The notes beneath the pieces were generated by a model, which did no database searches, was not told the DNA's origin, and was given only the letters and a program-made list of their open reading frames with translations. The position numbers and the translations under genes are program-made. A DNA stretch of 64,000 bases from Colwellia echini. Lineage in GTDB: Bacteria > Pseudomonadota > Gammaproteobacteria > Enterobacterales > Alteromonadaceae. The DNA is taken from NCBI RefSeq assembly GCF_002843355.2, contig NZ_PJAI02000013.1:54939-118938 (forward strand), written 5' to 3'. This document shows positions 37,842 to 49,638 of this stretch, one piece after another. The stretch's first letter is position 1, and every line of letters starts with the position of its first letter.

Positions 37842-38771
37842 CTAGCGTAATTCTACAGGTACTGCAAATACGATATTCTCTTCTTTTCCAGGATGTTCGA
37901 TAACCTCATGGCCACCATAGTTTTTTAATGCTTCAACAACTTGTTTTATTAATACAGCTGGTGCTGATGCTCCTGCTGTAACGCCAACCTTTTCTACTCC
38001 AATTAACCATTTTGCTTCAATATTTTCAGCAGTATCAATCAAATAAGAAGTCACACCAATTTTACTGGCTAATTCTTTTAAACGATTAGAGTTTGAGCTG
38101 TTTTTTGCTCCTACAACTAGCATTAAATCAACTTTATCAGCTATTTCACGTACAGCATCTTGTCTGTTTTGAGTCGCATAACAAATATCATCTTTACGAG
38201 GGCCTTCAATCATCGGAAATTTTGCTTGAAGGGCTTCGATGACTTCCATCGTATCATCTACCGACAATGTCGTTTGACTACAGAAGTAGAGTTTCTCTGG
38301 GTTTTTAACTACTAAATTTGCAACATCTTCTGGTGATTCAACTAAATAAATACCGGCTGATTCGCTACTGTATTGCCCCATTGTACCTTCAACCTCTGGG
38401 TGTCCGGCATGGCCAATGAGAATACATTCAATATTTTTACGACTAATACGAGATACTTCCATATGTACTTTAGTCACTAATGGGCATGTTGCATCAAAAA
38501 CTTTTAACGCCCTATTTTTTGCTTTTTCTCTGACCGCCTTAGATACGCCATGCGCACTAAAGATAACTGTATTGTCATCTGGCACTTCATCAAGCTCATC
38601 AACAAAGATTGCCCCTCGCTCTTTTAAGCCATCAACAACAAATTTATTGTGTACCACTTCATGACGAACATAGATAGGCGCGCCAAATAAATCTAAAGCA
38701 CGTTCAACAATACTAATAGCCCGATCAACACCCGCACAAAAACCACGAGGGTTTGCTAAAATAATTTCCAT
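37842..38771 (-). CDS. ispH: 4-hydroxy-3-methylbut-2-enyl diphosphate reductase
   Basis: A 309-residue iron-sulfur enzyme, last step of the MEP isoprenoid pathway. The three cluster cysteines lie in [23 protein letters not shown] and [11 protein letters not shown]; the substrate motifs [21 protein letters not shown] and [11 protein letters not shown] are intact. Also known as lytB. Followed by the minor-pilin operon, a common gammaproteobacterial neighbour. Confidence 0.98.
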   Translation of the reverse strand: MEIILANPRGFCAGVDRAISIVERALDLFGAPIYVRHEVVHNKFVVDGLKERGAIFVDELDEVPDDNTVIFSAHGVSKAVREKAKNRALKVFDATCPLVTKVHMEVSRISRKNIECILIGHAGHPEVEGTMGQYSSESAGIYLVESPEDVANLVVKNPEKLYFCSQTTLSVDDTMEVIEALQAKFPMIEGPRKDDICYATQNRQDAVREIADKVDLMLVVGAKNSSNSNRLKELASKIGVTSYLIDTAENIEAKWLIGVEKVGVTAGASAPAVLIKQVVEALKNYGGHEVIEHPGKEENIVFAVPVELR

Positions 38772-39032
38772 ACCTTTCCTTCAATTAAGCGATAACATAA
38801 ACAAGGCTTTATTATATCAATGAAATTCATTAATTATATATATTTTAACAGATGACACTTTATGCTTTGTGCTTTAATTGTCAATTGAATCTTATACAAG
38901 TGATAATTTACAGCCTTTAAAACAGATAGTTACTATTGCAATTCTACTAAAATTTAGATATTTCACTCCATAAAATCATAGTTTTACGTATAAGTAGATA
39001 GTGATGATGCGGATAATTCGTAGTTGTAAAAC
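38772..39032. other. Intergenic region between pstS terminator and ispH
   Basis: AT-rich gap upstream of ispH; no gene, repeat or clear motif seen. Confidence 0.4.
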
Positions 39033-39064
39033 AAAAAAGGGAGAACATTGAAAAATGTCCCCCC
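39033..39064 (-). terminator. pstS terminator
   Basis: On the minus strand a GC-rich stem (GGGACATT against AATGTTCTCCC, with a bulge) is followed by TTTTTTGTTTT, about 60 bases past the pstS stop. Confidence 0.75.
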
Positions 39065-39123
39065 TAAAGTAAGCTATTAATTTTCGTGTTTTTACAAATC
39101 TAAGCTTTTATAAACCTTAGATA

Positions 39124-40083
39124 TTATAAACCTAAGCTTTTGAACTCTTTTGTAACAACTGAGTTTGGTAATGGAATATAACCATCTTTCTCTACAATTT
39201 CTTGACCAGATTTAGATAGTATCAATTTTAAGAACTCAGCTTCCATTGGTTGAAGTGGTTTATTTGGGTGCTTGTTTACATAAACGTATAAGTAACGTGA
39301 TAATGGGTAATCACCGGAAACCGCATTATCCATATTTGCTTCAATAAATTTATTACCCTTTTTAGCTAAAGGTAATGCACGTACACCAGATGTACGGTAG
39401 CCAATACCTGAATAACCAATACCATTTAGCGAAGCCGAAACTGATTGAACAACAGAAGCTGAACCTGGTTGCTCGTTTACGCTATTTTTAAAATCGCCTT
39501 TACATAGTGCTTTCTTTTTAAAATACCCGTAAGTACCTGAAACAGAGTTGCGACCATATAACTGTATATCTTTACCTGTCCATGCGTCTGTTAAACCAAG
39601 CTCACCCCAACGGTCAATATCTTTAGGTGCGCCACACTTACGGTTTATCGAAAAGATAGCATCAACTTGTTCAATGTTTAAACCTTCAAGTGGGTTATCT
39701 TTATGAACGAATACGGCTAATGCATCAATAGCAACTCTAACCGCCGTTGGCTTATATCCGTAACGTTTTTGAAAAGCTTCAATTTCGCGAGACTTCATTT
39801 TTCGGCTCATAGGTCCAAGGTTAGAAGTTGCTTCAGTTAATGCCGGTGGAGCTGTAGAAGAGCCTGCAGCTTGAATTTGTACATTTACATTAGGATAAAT
39901 ACGCTTAAAATCTTCAGCCCAAAACGTCATCATATTGGCTAAAGTGTCGGAGCCTACAGAAGAGATATTACCAGAGATACCACTTACCTTTTTATATTCT
40001 GGTAAGTTTTCATCCAATGCAAAAGCAGACATGCTGATCATGCTTGATAAACCGATTGAAGTTATAACTTTCTTAATACTCAT
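39124..40083 (-). CDS. pstS: Phosphate-binding protein PstS family
   Basis: A 319-residue periplasmic solute-binding protein. Signal peptide ends AFA at residue 22; phosphate-contact segments include [22 protein letters not shown], and [14 protein letters not shown] (the SGT motif). The transport partners pstC, pstA, pstB are not in the window. Gene order phoB-phoR-pstS on one strand and a weak Pho box upstream support phosphate-starvation control. Confidence 0.93.
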   Translation of the reverse strand: MSIKKVITSIGLSSMISMSAFALDENLPEYKKVSGISGNISSVGSDTLANMMTFWAEDFKRIYPNVNVQIQAAGSSTAPPALTEATSNLGPMSRKMKSREIEAFQKRYGYKPTAVRVAIDALAVFVHKDNPLEGLNIEQVDAIFSINRKCGAPKDIDRWGELGLTDAWTGKDIQLYGRNSVSGTYGYFKKKALCKGDFKNSVNEQPGSASVVQSVSASLNGIGYSGIGYRTSGVRALPLAKKGNKFIEANMDNAVSGDYPLSRYLYVYVNKHPNKPLQPMEAEFLKLILSKSGQEIVEKDGYIPLPNSVVTKEFKSLGL

Positions 40084-40138
40084 GATGTTTCCTATAAGAG
40101 CTTATATTGTTTAATTGTGTACACTATACGAACTTAAT

Positions 40139-40156
40139 ATGACATTTATATGTCTT
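40139..40156 (-). promoter_or_regulatory. Probable Pho box upstream of pstS
   Basis: On the minus strand AAGACATATAAATGTCAT; the right half ATGTCAT matches CTGTCAT at 6 of 7 bases, the left half at 4 of 7. It sits 56 bases upstream of the pstS start. Weaker than the phoB box. Confidence 0.45.
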
Positions 40157-40228
40157 ATTTATTACAGAATTATTACGAAAAAGATGAGTAACAATTAGCT
40201 CTCATATCATAAATTTTCGAGAGGAATA

Positions 40229-41533
40229 TTAACTTTTTAATACTGAAAGCGTGCTCGGGTCAAAATGAATAGAAAATTCACTTCCTTGTCCCCAGTAGCT
40301 ATTAATGATTAATTCAGCTTGATGGTGATGTAAAACATGTTTGACAATAGCAAGACCTAAACCCGAACCTCCCGTATCTCTAGAGCGTGATCTATCTATA
40401 CGGTAGAAACGTTCAGTCAAACGGTTTACGTGTTCAGGTTTAATGCCATCGCCATTATCTTTGACAGAAAAAACAGCCTTATTCCCCATCATCTGCCAAC
40501 TAACGTCAATACAACCATTAGCAGGCGTGTAAGCAATGGCATTGGATATTAGATTAGCGCAAGCACTTTTTAGTTCTGTTTCATAGCCAACAACGCCAAC
40601 ATCGGTTGTGATATTTAATTCAATTTGATGATTTTTTTCTTGATTTAGCCACGTAACTTCATCAACTAAAGTACTTATTAAATGCGCCATATTGACGGTT
40701 TGTTTATCATCAGAACTATTATTTTCCACTTTAGCCAAATTAAGCAATTGCTCGACTAAACGATCCATGCGAGAAACCTGGCCTTCAATAGTTTGAAATG
40801 CTTTTTGCCAAAGTGGTTCGAATGTATTATCAGCCGCTTGGATCATTTCAACATAACCGCGAACCACTGTTAATGGGGTTTTTAACTCATGTGAAACATT
40901 AGCAACAAAATCTCGACGCATATCTTCTAAGCGCTGAATATTAGAAATATCCCTTGCCAACAACAAAACATCGTCGCTGCCATAAGCCATAATTCTAATT
41001 TCAAGTTGCATATCCGAATTCATAGGTGAAACTAACAAGCATGGCGAATCAAAGTTTTTATGAGCTAAATACTCGCCAAACTCAGGTGCTCTTAATAAAT
41101 TATCAATACGTTGACCATAATCATCTGGCCATCGAACTCCTAAAAGTCGCTGCGCTTTTTTATTTCCCCACTCAATAGTCCACTCTTCGGATAACATTAA
41201 TGCTGCATCTGGAAGCGCTTCTGCACCATCTCGAAAACGTCTTATTTTTTCATTTAACAGTTTCTGTTTATTTCGTTGCTGCTTTATTTGATGATATAAG
41301 CCATCAAATAAATCGCCCCATATTCCTTCGGATTGAGGAGGAGATAGCGACTTAGATTGCCACAACCAATTAATTAATTTTAAGAGGTGATGATAATTCC
41401 AAAGCAATAAAACCAAAGTGCTTAATAACATGGTTAAGAAAACAAAACCAATTAACCAGCCAACACAAGCACTCGCAAGTAAAATAACAAGTAAGCGATA
41501 AATAATATGGGTAATAGATAAACGAAAGTGCAT
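40229..41533 (-). CDS. phoR: Phosphate regulon sensor kinase PhoR
   Basis: A 434-residue membrane sensor kinase: two close N-terminal helices (about 10-45), a PAS domain (about 95-200), a dimerisation domain with phospho-acceptor His in VANVSHELKTPLTVV, and an HATPase domain with SNAIAYTP (N box), DNGDGI and GGSGLGLAIVKH. Phosphorylates PhoB when phosphate is scarce. It follows phoB by 36 bases in the same operon. Confidence 0.96.
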   Translation of the reverse strand: MHFRLSITHIIYRLLVILLASACVGWLIGFVFLTMLLSTLVLLLWNYHHLLKLINWLWQSKSLSPPQSEGIWGDLFDGLYHQIKQQRNKQKLLNEKIRRFRDGAEALPDAALMLSEEWTIEWGNKKAQRLLGVRWPDDYGQRIDNLLRAPEFGEYLAHKNFDSPCLLVSPMNSDMQLEIRIMAYGSDDVLLLARDISNIQRLEDMRRDFVANVSHELKTPLTVVRGYVEMIQAADNTFEPLWQKAFQTIEGQVSRMDRLVEQLLNLAKVENNSSDDKQTVNMAHLISTLVDEVTWLNQEKNHQIELNITTDVGVVGYETELKSACANLISNAIAYTPANGCIDVSWQMMGNKAVFSVKDNGDGIKPEHVNRLTERFYRIDRSRSRDTGGSGLGLAIVKHVLHHHQAELIINSYWGQGSEFSIHFDPSTLSVLKS

Positions 41534-41569
41534 GTTTTTTTTAATTACTTTCCAACAGCGAATTGCTTT

Positions 41570-42277
41570 TTATACTGAGATAGCTTTCTTTAATTTACTT
41601 GAAAAGCGGTAACCGGCGCCACGAACAGTTTGAACAAAGTCTTCATGACCTTCACCTGATATGGCCTTACGTAAACGTCTAATATGTACATCAACAGTAC
41701 GGTCTTCAACATAAATATTAGTACCCCAAACATTATCAAGTAATTGCTCACGCGAATAAACTCTTTCAGGATGTGTCATAAAAAAGTGCAGCAATCTAAA
41801 TTCAGTCGGCCCCAAATCCAAGCTATTCCCATTAATAGCAACGCGATGTGCAACTGGGTCAAGTTTAAGACCATGAAAATCAACTTCTTCTTCAAGAGAA
41901 GTAGGTGAAACGCGTCTGATCACCGCTTTAATACGGGCAATTAATTCTTTTGGGGAAAAAGGCTTAGTTACATAGTCATCAACACCGGCTTCGAAACCTT
42001 TAACTTTGTCATCTTCATCGCTTCGAGCGGTCAACATAATAATTGGGATATTGCGGGTGTATTCATTTTGCTTAAGCTTTTTTGCTAGCGAAACACCAGT
42101 ACCACCAGGTAACATCCAGTCGAGTAAAATCAAATCAGGATAGGGTTCATGAACTTTAGCTAAAGCTTCTTCAATATCACACGCTTCAATCGCATTAAAA
42201 CCATTTTGGTCTAATACAAAAGTGATCATTTCCCTGATTGGTGTTTCATCCTCAACCACTAAAATTTTTCGACTCAT
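41570..42277 (-). CDS. phoB: Phosphate regulon response regulator PhoB
   Basis: A 235-residue OmpR-type response regulator. Receiver: acidic VVEDE near the N-terminus, phospho-accepting Asp in [11 protein letters not shown], Thr in MLTARS and Lys in [10 protein letters not shown]-terminal winged helix with [27 protein letters not shown] near-perfect Pho box upstream shows autoregulation. Confidence 0.97.
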   Translation of the reverse strand: MSRKILVVEDETPIREMITFVLDQNGFNAIEACDIEEALAKVHEPYPDLILLDWMLPGGTGVSLAKKLKQNEYTRNIPIIMLTARSDEDDKVKGFEAGVDDYVTKPFSPKELIARIKAVIRRVSPTSLEEEVDFHGLKLDPVAHRVAINGNSLDLGPTEFRLLHFFMTHPERVYSREQLLDNVWGTNIYVEDRTVDVHIRRLRKAISGEGHEDFVQTVRGAGYRFSSKLKKAISV

Positions 42278-42383
42278 TTTTACATCCTAATAATATGACT
42301 AACAGATGATGTATTGAATGTCTTAGTAATGAAACAAACATTAACAATAGATCACACTTGATAGGTTATTGTGCAGAAGTTAC

Positions 42384-42401
42384 ATGACAGTTTTATGACA
42401 A
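42384..42401 (-). promoter_or_regulatory. Pho box upstream of phoB
   Basis: On the minus strand TTGTCATAAAACTGTCAT, two direct 7-base TGTCAT-type units with 4-base spacing, matching the PhoB consensus (CTGTCAT-N4-CTGTCAT) at 13 of 14 half-site bases. It lies about 107 bases before the phoB start. Confidence 0.88.
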
Positions 42402-42448
42402 AATAAAATTATCCAGCAAGTTTAATGCATTAGCAAGGCTACTCCCAC

Positions 42449-42483
42449 AAAAAAGCCGTTAACTTATAACAGTAACGGCTTTT
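42449..42483 (-). terminator. Porin gene terminator
   Basis: AAAGCCGTTA pairs with TAACGGCTTT, followed on the minus strand by a T-run; 46 bases past the porin stop. Confidence 0.88.
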
Positions 42484-42528
42484 GTATTAAATTTGTGGCT
42501 CTAACTTGAAGTTGAAATAGCTTAGTTA

Positions 42529-43563
42529 TTAAAATTTTTGTTCCATGCCTATTGCAAAATACTTACCTGCTTCGGCAAGTGTATACGTAAAGTCATTAGC
42601 TCCTATAACTTCATCTCCTTCACGGTCTGTATACCAAGCATAGACTTTGGTTTCTTTGCCTAATTTGTAATCAGCGCCAACACTTATTGAATCTGCACCT
42701 GCAAATTCTTGAAACTGTAGTTTAGCGACAATTTTACTACCTATATTATAAGAAGCATTAACGGCATAACCTGTTTCAGACTTACCTAAATCAAGTACTT
42801 CGGTGTCAACCAACATAGCACCTAAGCGTATATCACCAAATTTATACATACCGGTAACACGAGTATTAGCTAAAGATTCGGAAAGTGTATTGGTAGCGCC
42901 CGAACTATTTACGCCTACAAACTTAACAGGCATATTTTCGTCATGCGCAGCCGATAGGAAAAAATTAGTTTTCTTTAAATTTAAATCACCAAAATAAACA
43001 CCTATTGAATACGGGTCGGATTGCTCTGGCTCATCACTAATAATATAACTTGCTAAAAACTGAAGCTTTTTATATGTAGGTGATTTATAGGTTATTGAGT
43101 TAGTTTCTCTGTTTTCTCCGATAAAAAGATGTTTTAAATCACCTTCATAATCGTTAAATAAATCAAATTTACCTTGGGATACTTTTAAGGTTGTATCTGA
43201 AACACCAGCAGTAATTTCACCAAAATCACCTCTTAAACCAATCCATTGATTACGTGCCGTTAATGAATCTTTAGAGTCGTCACCAACGTTTACTTGCCAT
43301 TCTAGTTGGTAGATAGCCGTTAAACCACTATCTAAATGATACTTTCCTTTTACACCAACGCGAGAGGCGTTACTTTTTAAGTCATTAAATTTTTCACCAT
43401 CTTCATCTGAAGATTGTATCGAAATATTTAATTTTCCGTAAAATTCATTAACAGCTTTAGCTGTAACTTCTTTAGATTTAACAGCATCTTGCTCGGCGGC
43501 AAAAGACGTTGTGCTTATTAAAGTACAAATCGTCATTGCAATACAGCTTTTAACCAGTTTCAT
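42529..43563 (-). CDS. Gram-negative porin
   Basis: A 344-residue outer-membrane porin when started at the ATG at 43563, which has AGGAA upstream and opens the signal peptide MKLVKSCIAMTICTLISTTSFA. The longer open frame to 43638 is rejected. The mature protein has the porin features FYGKLNISIQ, ASRVGVKGKYHLDSGL, RNQWIGLRGDFGEITAG and a terminal Phe (AIGMEQKF). It follows the phoBR region but has no Pho box visible; general nutrient uptake is the likely role. Confidence 0.9.
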   Translation of the reverse strand: MKLVKSCIAMTICTLISTTSFAAEQDAVKSKEVTAKAVNEFYGKLNISIQSSDEDGEKFNDLKSNASRVGVKGKYHLDSGLTAIYQLEWQVNVGDDSKDSLTARNQWIGLRGDFGEITAGVSDTTLKVSQGKFDLFNDYEGDLKHLFIGENRETNSITYKSPTYKKLQFLASYIISDEPEQSDPYSIGVYFGDLNLKKTNFFLSAAHDENMPVKFVGVNSSGATNTLSESLANTRVTGMYKFGDIRLGAMLVDTEVLDLGKSETGYAVNASYNIGSKIVAKLQFQEFAGADSISVGADYKLGKETKVYAWYTDREGDEVIGANDFTYTLAEAGKYFAIGMEQKF

Positions 43564-43869
43564 AAGAATTCCTAAAATTATATGTTTAATACCAATCCCA
43601 ATAAATATATGAGCATTTATGCTTGTTAAAACAGCCAATTACGTCATGATTTATTTAATAATTAGAACAAGGTGTATTAAAATAAACATCATGTATTTGG
43701 CCATTTTCTCGATGTTCTATCTATAAAATAGACCACCTAATTAATGGAGTTGTATAAATAGTGCGAAGAACTAATGATAAATATTCTATGACACTTTTAT
43801 TACTGTTTTATTACAATGGACGATATATATTCATAAAAAGTACATCAAACTGTAATACTTACACTGTTC
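43564..43869. other. Intergenic region upstream of the porin
   Basis: AT-rich region expected to hold the porin promoter. No gene seen; open frames that run into 43870-43997 are within a repeat element. Confidence 0.4.
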
Positions 43870-43997
43870 AACCTGAATTCGGGATTAAGCAAAGTGCTAC
43901 AACAACCTTATTTATACCGTACTCCTTAGTTAAGCTCCCCGAATACTCATTATTGGCTTCGCTTTCTCGCCTTGTACTACGAATAACTAAATCTATT
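43870..43997. repeat. Truncated copy of the 58471-58666 dispersed repeat
   Basis: Starts AACCTGAATTCGGGAT and aligns along 128 bases with 58471-58599, including GCTACAACA, TTGGCTTCGCTTTC and GCCTTGTACTACGAATAA. The right-hand terminal inverted repeat found in the other copy is missing here. Lies between the porin promoter region and the sensor kinase gene. Confidence 0.8.
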
Positions 43998-44289
43998 AAC
44001 TCAGCCTATTGTAGATGCGTGAGTACAAATAGTTGATACTGTTATACTTTACAATTTAATTATTCAGAGCGCAGGATATTTATTTATGAGTAACCATAAA
44101 CACATTGACTAACTAAGCCTTACTAACAATAGCTCAATTTTAATCAACTGTTATTGCAACTCGCATTTTTATAGCTCAAAGGTATATAATAAATATTATT
44201 CTAGACTAAAATATTATTTTTACGCACTTTATAAATGATTAGCTAGAATTAACAATTACTTCCTATAAATTACTCAAAAGATAATTGAA

Positions 44290-46032
44290 ATGAAAATAAC
44301 TAGCATATCGCGTAAATTGCTATCTAAAGTCCTCTCTGTTTATTTTATTCTAACGATCAGCGTTACTGGCGTACAGATTATTGCTGAGTATTTTAATACT
44401 AAAAGTCACATTAATAGTGAGTTACTTACTTTACAAAAAACAATTAGTGGCAGTTTAACCCGGGCAGTTTGGGAGCTAAACACCCAGCAAGCAGTTGATA
44501 TTTCAGAAGGTTTAATTGCAATTCCAATGATCAAGGGCATCACGGTAACTGATGAAGCAAAGAATGTTATTACCCAATTAGGTGAAGTGCTTTCACTTAA
44601 TCCTGAAAACTCGCCAAATAGAGATAACGAACACTATATTATCAGCTCTATCAGTGAAGGTTTATTTGGCCACTCGTTTCCTTTAATTTTCGAATTTTCA
44701 GGGCGCACAACTACCGTTGGTACAGTAACTCTTCTCTCTAGTAATGACGTTATTTTTAGCCGTATTGAAGTTGGTATCTACTTTCTTATAGGCAATGCTA
44801 TTGTCAAAACTGCATTTTTAATTCTTTTATTTTCCCTTGCATTTAACAAGCTACTCACTGAACCATTACAAGCACTTACCAACCAAATGAAGCAACTGGA
44901 TTTACATGATCCAGATGCCTCTAAATTTCATCGTATGAGTAATGAAACTAACGAACTAAATGTACTTGAAGATGCTTATAACAATCTTATTGATGAGCTA
45001 ATTGAATTCAAAGATAAATTAGCACTATCTCAACGCGAAACAAACTTAGCGAATGAAAAGTTAGACGAACAAAATTTATTGCTCGAGCAAGAAGTTGCGC
45101 GAAAAACATCCACATTAAGCAGTACTCTACTGCGTATGGAAGTTCAGCAAAAAGAAATGTTGACCCAACAGCATCAATTAGAAGCTGAGAATAGCCGCCG
45201 CAGTAAAACAGAAAACACTTTAATAACAACCAATAAAGATTTAAAAAACTCTATTATGGAGCTAAGTAAAGCACAGGATAGATTACTCGAGGCTGAGAAA
45301 ATGTCTTCACTAGGTCAACTTAGTGCCGAAGTATCACATGAAATAAATACTCCTATTGGTATAAGTATTACTTCTATAAGCTATCTCGCTGACATTCTTA
45401 ACAAACTACAACAAGATATTAATGAACAAAAACTGTCAAAGCGTACTATCGATACCTTTATCGAAAATGCCCAACACAGTGTGGCATTATTACTAAATAA
45501 TTTACAAAGAGCTGCTGAATTAATCGCTAGCTTTAAGCAAGTAGCTGTAGATCAAACTAACGATAAAATACGATTAATAAGTGTTGCAAAGTACTTAGAT
45601 GAAATAATTCAGTCCCTTCACCCTAAATTAAAGAAAACTAATCATCATGTTAAGGTTGATTGTGATCCACATATTGAGATTTATACTCATCCTGGTGCTA
45701 TAGCACAAATAGTGATCAATTTAATTATCAATTCAATCACGCATGGTTTTGCTGATATTAACCGTGGCATCATATCTATAAAAATTAGTGCTGAAGCACA
45801 AAGATTAGTAATGATTTATCAAGACAACGGCGTAGGAGTTAGTCCCGACCAACTGGAGAAACTCTTTATGCCGTTTTACACTACAAAAGCGGATAAAGGC
45901 AATACAGGATTAGGCACGCATATCATTCAAAATCTTGTTATTGATACCCTTAATGGCTCTATTGACGCTAACTCAACACTAGGTGAAGGATTAAGTTATC
46001 GCATAACATTCCCAGATATGCGTTATACCTAA
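44290..46032 (+). CDS. Orphan membrane sensor histidine kinase
   Basis: A 580-residue kinase: membrane helices near residues 12-32 and 162-187 enclose a 130-residue periplasmic sensor region; then a HAMP-like linker, a long coiled coil (about 230-335), and a kinase core with the phospho-acceptor H350 in SHEINTPIG. ATPase boxes are QIVINLIINSITHGF, YQDNGVGV and GNTGLGTHII. The HEINTPIG form of the H box is typical of coiled-coil-linked kinases. No response regulator adjoins it, so its partner and stimulus are unknown. Confidence 0.9.
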   Translation: MKITSISRKLLSKVLSVYFILTISVTGVQIIAEYFNTKSHINSELLTLQKTISGSLTRAVWELNTQQAVDISEGLIAIPMIKGITVTDEAKNVITQLGEVLSLNPENSPNRDNEHYIISSISEGLFGHSFPLIFEFSGRTTTVGTVTLLSSNDVIFSRIEVGIYFLIGNAIVKTAFLILLFSLAFNKLLTEPLQALTNQMKQLDLHDPDASKFHRMSNETNELNVLEDAYNNLIDELIEFKDKLALSQRETNLANEKLDEQNLLLEQEVARKTSTLSSTLLRMEVQQKEMLTQQHQLEAENSRRSKTENTLITTNKDLKNSIMELSKAQDRLLEAEKMSSLGQLSAEVSHEINTPIGISITSISYLADILNKLQQDINEQKLSKRTIDTFIENAQHSVALLLNNLQRAAELIASFKQVAVDQTNDKIRLISVAKYLDEIIQSLHPKLKKTNHHVKVDCDPHIEIYTHPGAIAQIVINLIINSITHGFADINRGIISIKISAEAQRLVMIYQDNGVGVSPDQLEKLFMPFYTTKADKGNTGLGTHIIQNLVIDTLNGSIDANSTLGEGLSYRITFPDMRYT

Positions 46033-46131
46033 TAAAAACAAACTAAAACGAAGGCTAAAAGCTACTGTGTAAAGCGCAAAATTGGGGTATGATATCGGCA
46101 AAACATTCCCTTATCAGCCTAGGATTTACTT

Positions 46132-47055
46132 ATGTGGTTTAAAAACCTATACTTTTTCGCCTTTACTCGCCCATTTGAATTAAGTGAAGAAGACTTAGAG
46201 AAACACTTATCAGAACACCTTTTTACCCCATTAGGCTCAACTGAAATGTCGCACTTTGGTTGGATTAACGCCTTAGGTAAACATGGTGATACTAGCGTTC
46301 ATAGTGCCAATGGTAACTTTCTTATTTGTGCTCGCAAAGAAGAAAAAATGCTACCTGCTTCTGTTATTAAAGACATGATAGAAGAAAAGGTAAACTTGCT
46401 AGAACAAGAGCAAGGTCGTGGCGCTACAAAAAAAGAAAAAGAACAATTCAAAGAAGATATCACTTTTGAGTTACTGCCTCGTGCTTTTTCTCGCATTACT
46501 GATACTCACGCATACATTAGCCCAGTTAATAATATTATTGTTATTAACTCAAGTTCTCGTGGTAAAGCTGAAGATTTATTAGCACTATTACGAAAAGTTA
46601 TAGGCACCCTACCTGTTACTAGTTTCGATCCTGATATTTGTGTTGATGAAACCATGACTGATTGGCTAAATAAACGCAGTTTAGGTGATAAATTCACCTT
46701 AGGTATGGAAGCTGAATTTAACGCTTTAGGCGACGATGGCGCAATAGTTAGAGTTAAAAATCAAGATCTAATAGGCGAAGAAATTCAATCACACCTTGAT
46801 GCCGATAAATATGTGGTGAAAGTTGCACTTGAATGGGATGAGTCTTTATCATTTATATTATGTGATGATTTAGCTATCAAACGCGTTAAGTTTTTTGATG
46901 TAATTCATGAACAAAATGATGATATTGATAGTGATGACGTGATAGCTAAACTTGATGCAGATTTTGCCTTAATGTCTGGCGAGTTAAATCGATTCATTAT
47001 TGATTTATTAGCTGAATTCTCAATGAAAACAACAGATCCTTTAGAAAAAGATTAG
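46132..47055 (+). CDS. rdgC: Recombination-associated protein RdgC
   Basis: A 307-residue nucleoid-associated protein that forms a ring on DNA and limits RecA loading. N-terminal MWFKNLYFFAFTRPF and GWINALGKHG, and the middle GRGATKKEKEQFKEDI and LLPRAFSR, are RdgC signatures. AGGA precedes the ATG. Single gene facing an HDOD gene. Confidence 0.96.
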   Translation: MWFKNLYFFAFTRPFELSEEDLEKHLSEHLFTPLGSTEMSHFGWINALGKHGDTSVHSANGNFLICARKEEKMLPASVIKDMIEEKVNLLEQEQGRGATKKEKEQFKEDITFELLPRAFSRITDTHAYISPVNNIIVINSSSRGKAEDLLALLRKVIGTLPVTSFDPDICVDETMTDWLNKRSLGDKFTLGMEAEFNALGDDGAIVRVKNQDLIGEEIQSHLDADKYVVKVALEWDESLSFILCDDLAIKRVKFFDVIHEQNDDIDSDDVIAKLDADFALMSGELNRFIIDLLAEFSMKTTDPLEKD

Positions 47056-47074
47056 ATGTATTATTAGATATCTT

Positions 47075-47104
47075 AATAAGGGTGATAAAATATCGCCCTT
47101 ATTT
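47075..47104. terminator. Probable bidirectional terminator between rdgC and the HDOD gene
   Basis: AATAAGGGTGATA pairs with TATCGCCCTTATT (one wobble) around AAA in the convergent gap. The T-run is short. Confidence 0.6.
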
Positions 47105-47182
47105 GATCTGTTCTATTTGTACCTGTTTAGTTTGTTTCTGTTCAATTTAATCGCCCTGAAACAATATTTATTACAAGCTATG

Positions 47183-48025
47183 TTAGTTAAACATACTTCT
47201 AACATTATCACATTCCGCTTTAAATTCCTCAGACTCCATATAATCAATGTCTGGCAAAATACCTTTTTTAGCATAATTATTTAATAGTGCTTTTTTGGTC
47301 GATTCATTTTTGAAGACATTATGATATACAGCACCAGCACGAATAAAATCTAAATAATGCGCTTCTTTAGGTAAAATACTTAAATCACTCCATCCTTCGG
47401 CTAATAATACAAACTCGTCTGAAAACCCCCAACTACGGGTAATTTCCCCGCCAATACGACCTGAAAGTTTAACAATTGCCTGTTGTAAAAAAGTAGGGTT
47501 AGCAAATACATCAGGGTGATTTTCAGCTTCAGTTAAAATAGGCAATATGCCAATATTATGTATTAAAGCTGCTAACGTAATATTATCTAAAGACAGTGAG
47601 GTATGTTTATGACCTTTCAAATATAAGGTCATTAAACTAATTGCTACAGACGCTATATCAATCGTTTTTGCCCATGCTTTATTCATATACATAGCAACAA
47701 CATCGTTATTAGAAACAAATACTTGCTCAATAGCCATCGCGGTAGCAATACTTTTTATTTGTCTTAATCCTATACGGGTTACTGCCTGTGAAACTGTTTC
47801 AACTTTAATACTACGGCCTAAAAGTGCACTATTAGCCACTTTTAACATACCTAAAGATAGAGCAGGATCTTGAGAGATAATTGTGCTCATATTATTTAAA
47901 GTTATCTCAGGATCATCCGCAGCACTCCTTACTTTTAATGCCACTTCAGGTAATGTTGGGAGTACAAGTGTATCTTGTCTGATTTTTTCAACTAAAATAG
48001 TATATAAGGCATTTTCAGTTGCCAT
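47183..48025 (-). CDS. HDOD domain protein
   Basis: A 280-residue protein with a single HDOD domain covering most of its length: LPTLPEVALKVRSAADDP, IISQDPALSLGMLKVANSA and VSQAVTRIGLRQIKSIATAMA. HDOD proteins are HD-related, lack phosphohydrolase residues and are linked to signalling by cyclic di-GMP and two-component systems. No output domain is fused. Function here unknown. Confidence 0.9.
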   Translation of the reverse strand: MATENALYTILVEKIRQDTLVLPTLPEVALKVRSAADDPEITLNNMSTIISQDPALSLGMLKVANSALLGRSIKVETVSQAVTRIGLRQIKSIATAMAIEQVFVSNNDVVAMYMNKAWAKTIDIASVAISLMTLYLKGHKHTSLSLDNITLAALIHNIGILPILTEAENHPDVFANPTFLQQAIVKLSGRIGGEITRSWGFSDEFVLLAEGWSDLSILPKEAHYLDFIRAGAVYHNVFKNESTKKALLNNYAKKGILPDIDYMESEEFKAECDNVRSMFN

Positions 48026-48389
48026 AGGTTCACCTTTATATTGATTGTGCTTACCATTAAAAATAGCACAACTTATAAATAAATAATTTTTTTCTTACTG
48101 ATTTTAAAGGAAATAGATGTTTATTGTTGAATAGTAATTTAATTAAGCTTTAATGCATGATAATGCAACTTAAGATATGAGAACTTGTTGATAAAAAAAT
48201 CGGTTCAAATAGGGATAAATAAATTCTAAAGTGGTTACTCTAGGCATACATAGACAAAACCATGCACTTCTAGTTAGTTGAATTTATTATTTGAATTTAA
48301 GGGGCATTTGGCAACCAACTATACGGCATAATGTACATAATATAATGTACACAATATAATTTATGCAAAGGTAATAGGTTAAACTTTTA
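48026..48389. other. Intergenic region between cysB and the HDOD gene
   Basis: AT-rich. Contains a short tandem repeat, ATAATGTACATAATAT then ATAATGTACACAATAT (about 48329-48358), just downstream of cysB. No gene or clear terminator seen. Confidence 0.45.
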
Positions 48390-49412
<1,023 letters not shown>

Positions 49413-49638
49413 TTACCTTGTTATAGCAAAATAATATACTTAATCAGCAGTTTATTCCATTATATTTTTTAAAAATAAATCCTGATACTTTTATAAATAT
49501 CTTTTAGAGTCCATTGAAATTTACGTGGAACAAATTAAGCCAGTAGCTGTTTCTCTGATTAATGTGCAACTAATACTATGCTAAGCATGGCATTTTTTGT
49601 AGACTGCTTAATAGTTTATATTTTCAAGAGAATCTTAG

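Noticed and set aside
43564..43638. Longer porin start at 43638
   Set aside because: The internal ATG at 43563 has a ribosome site and opens a proper signal peptide; the extension would bury it.
43761..44036. 91-codon plus-strand frame
   Set aside because: Lies largely inside a dispersed repeat copy and shows no protein family features.
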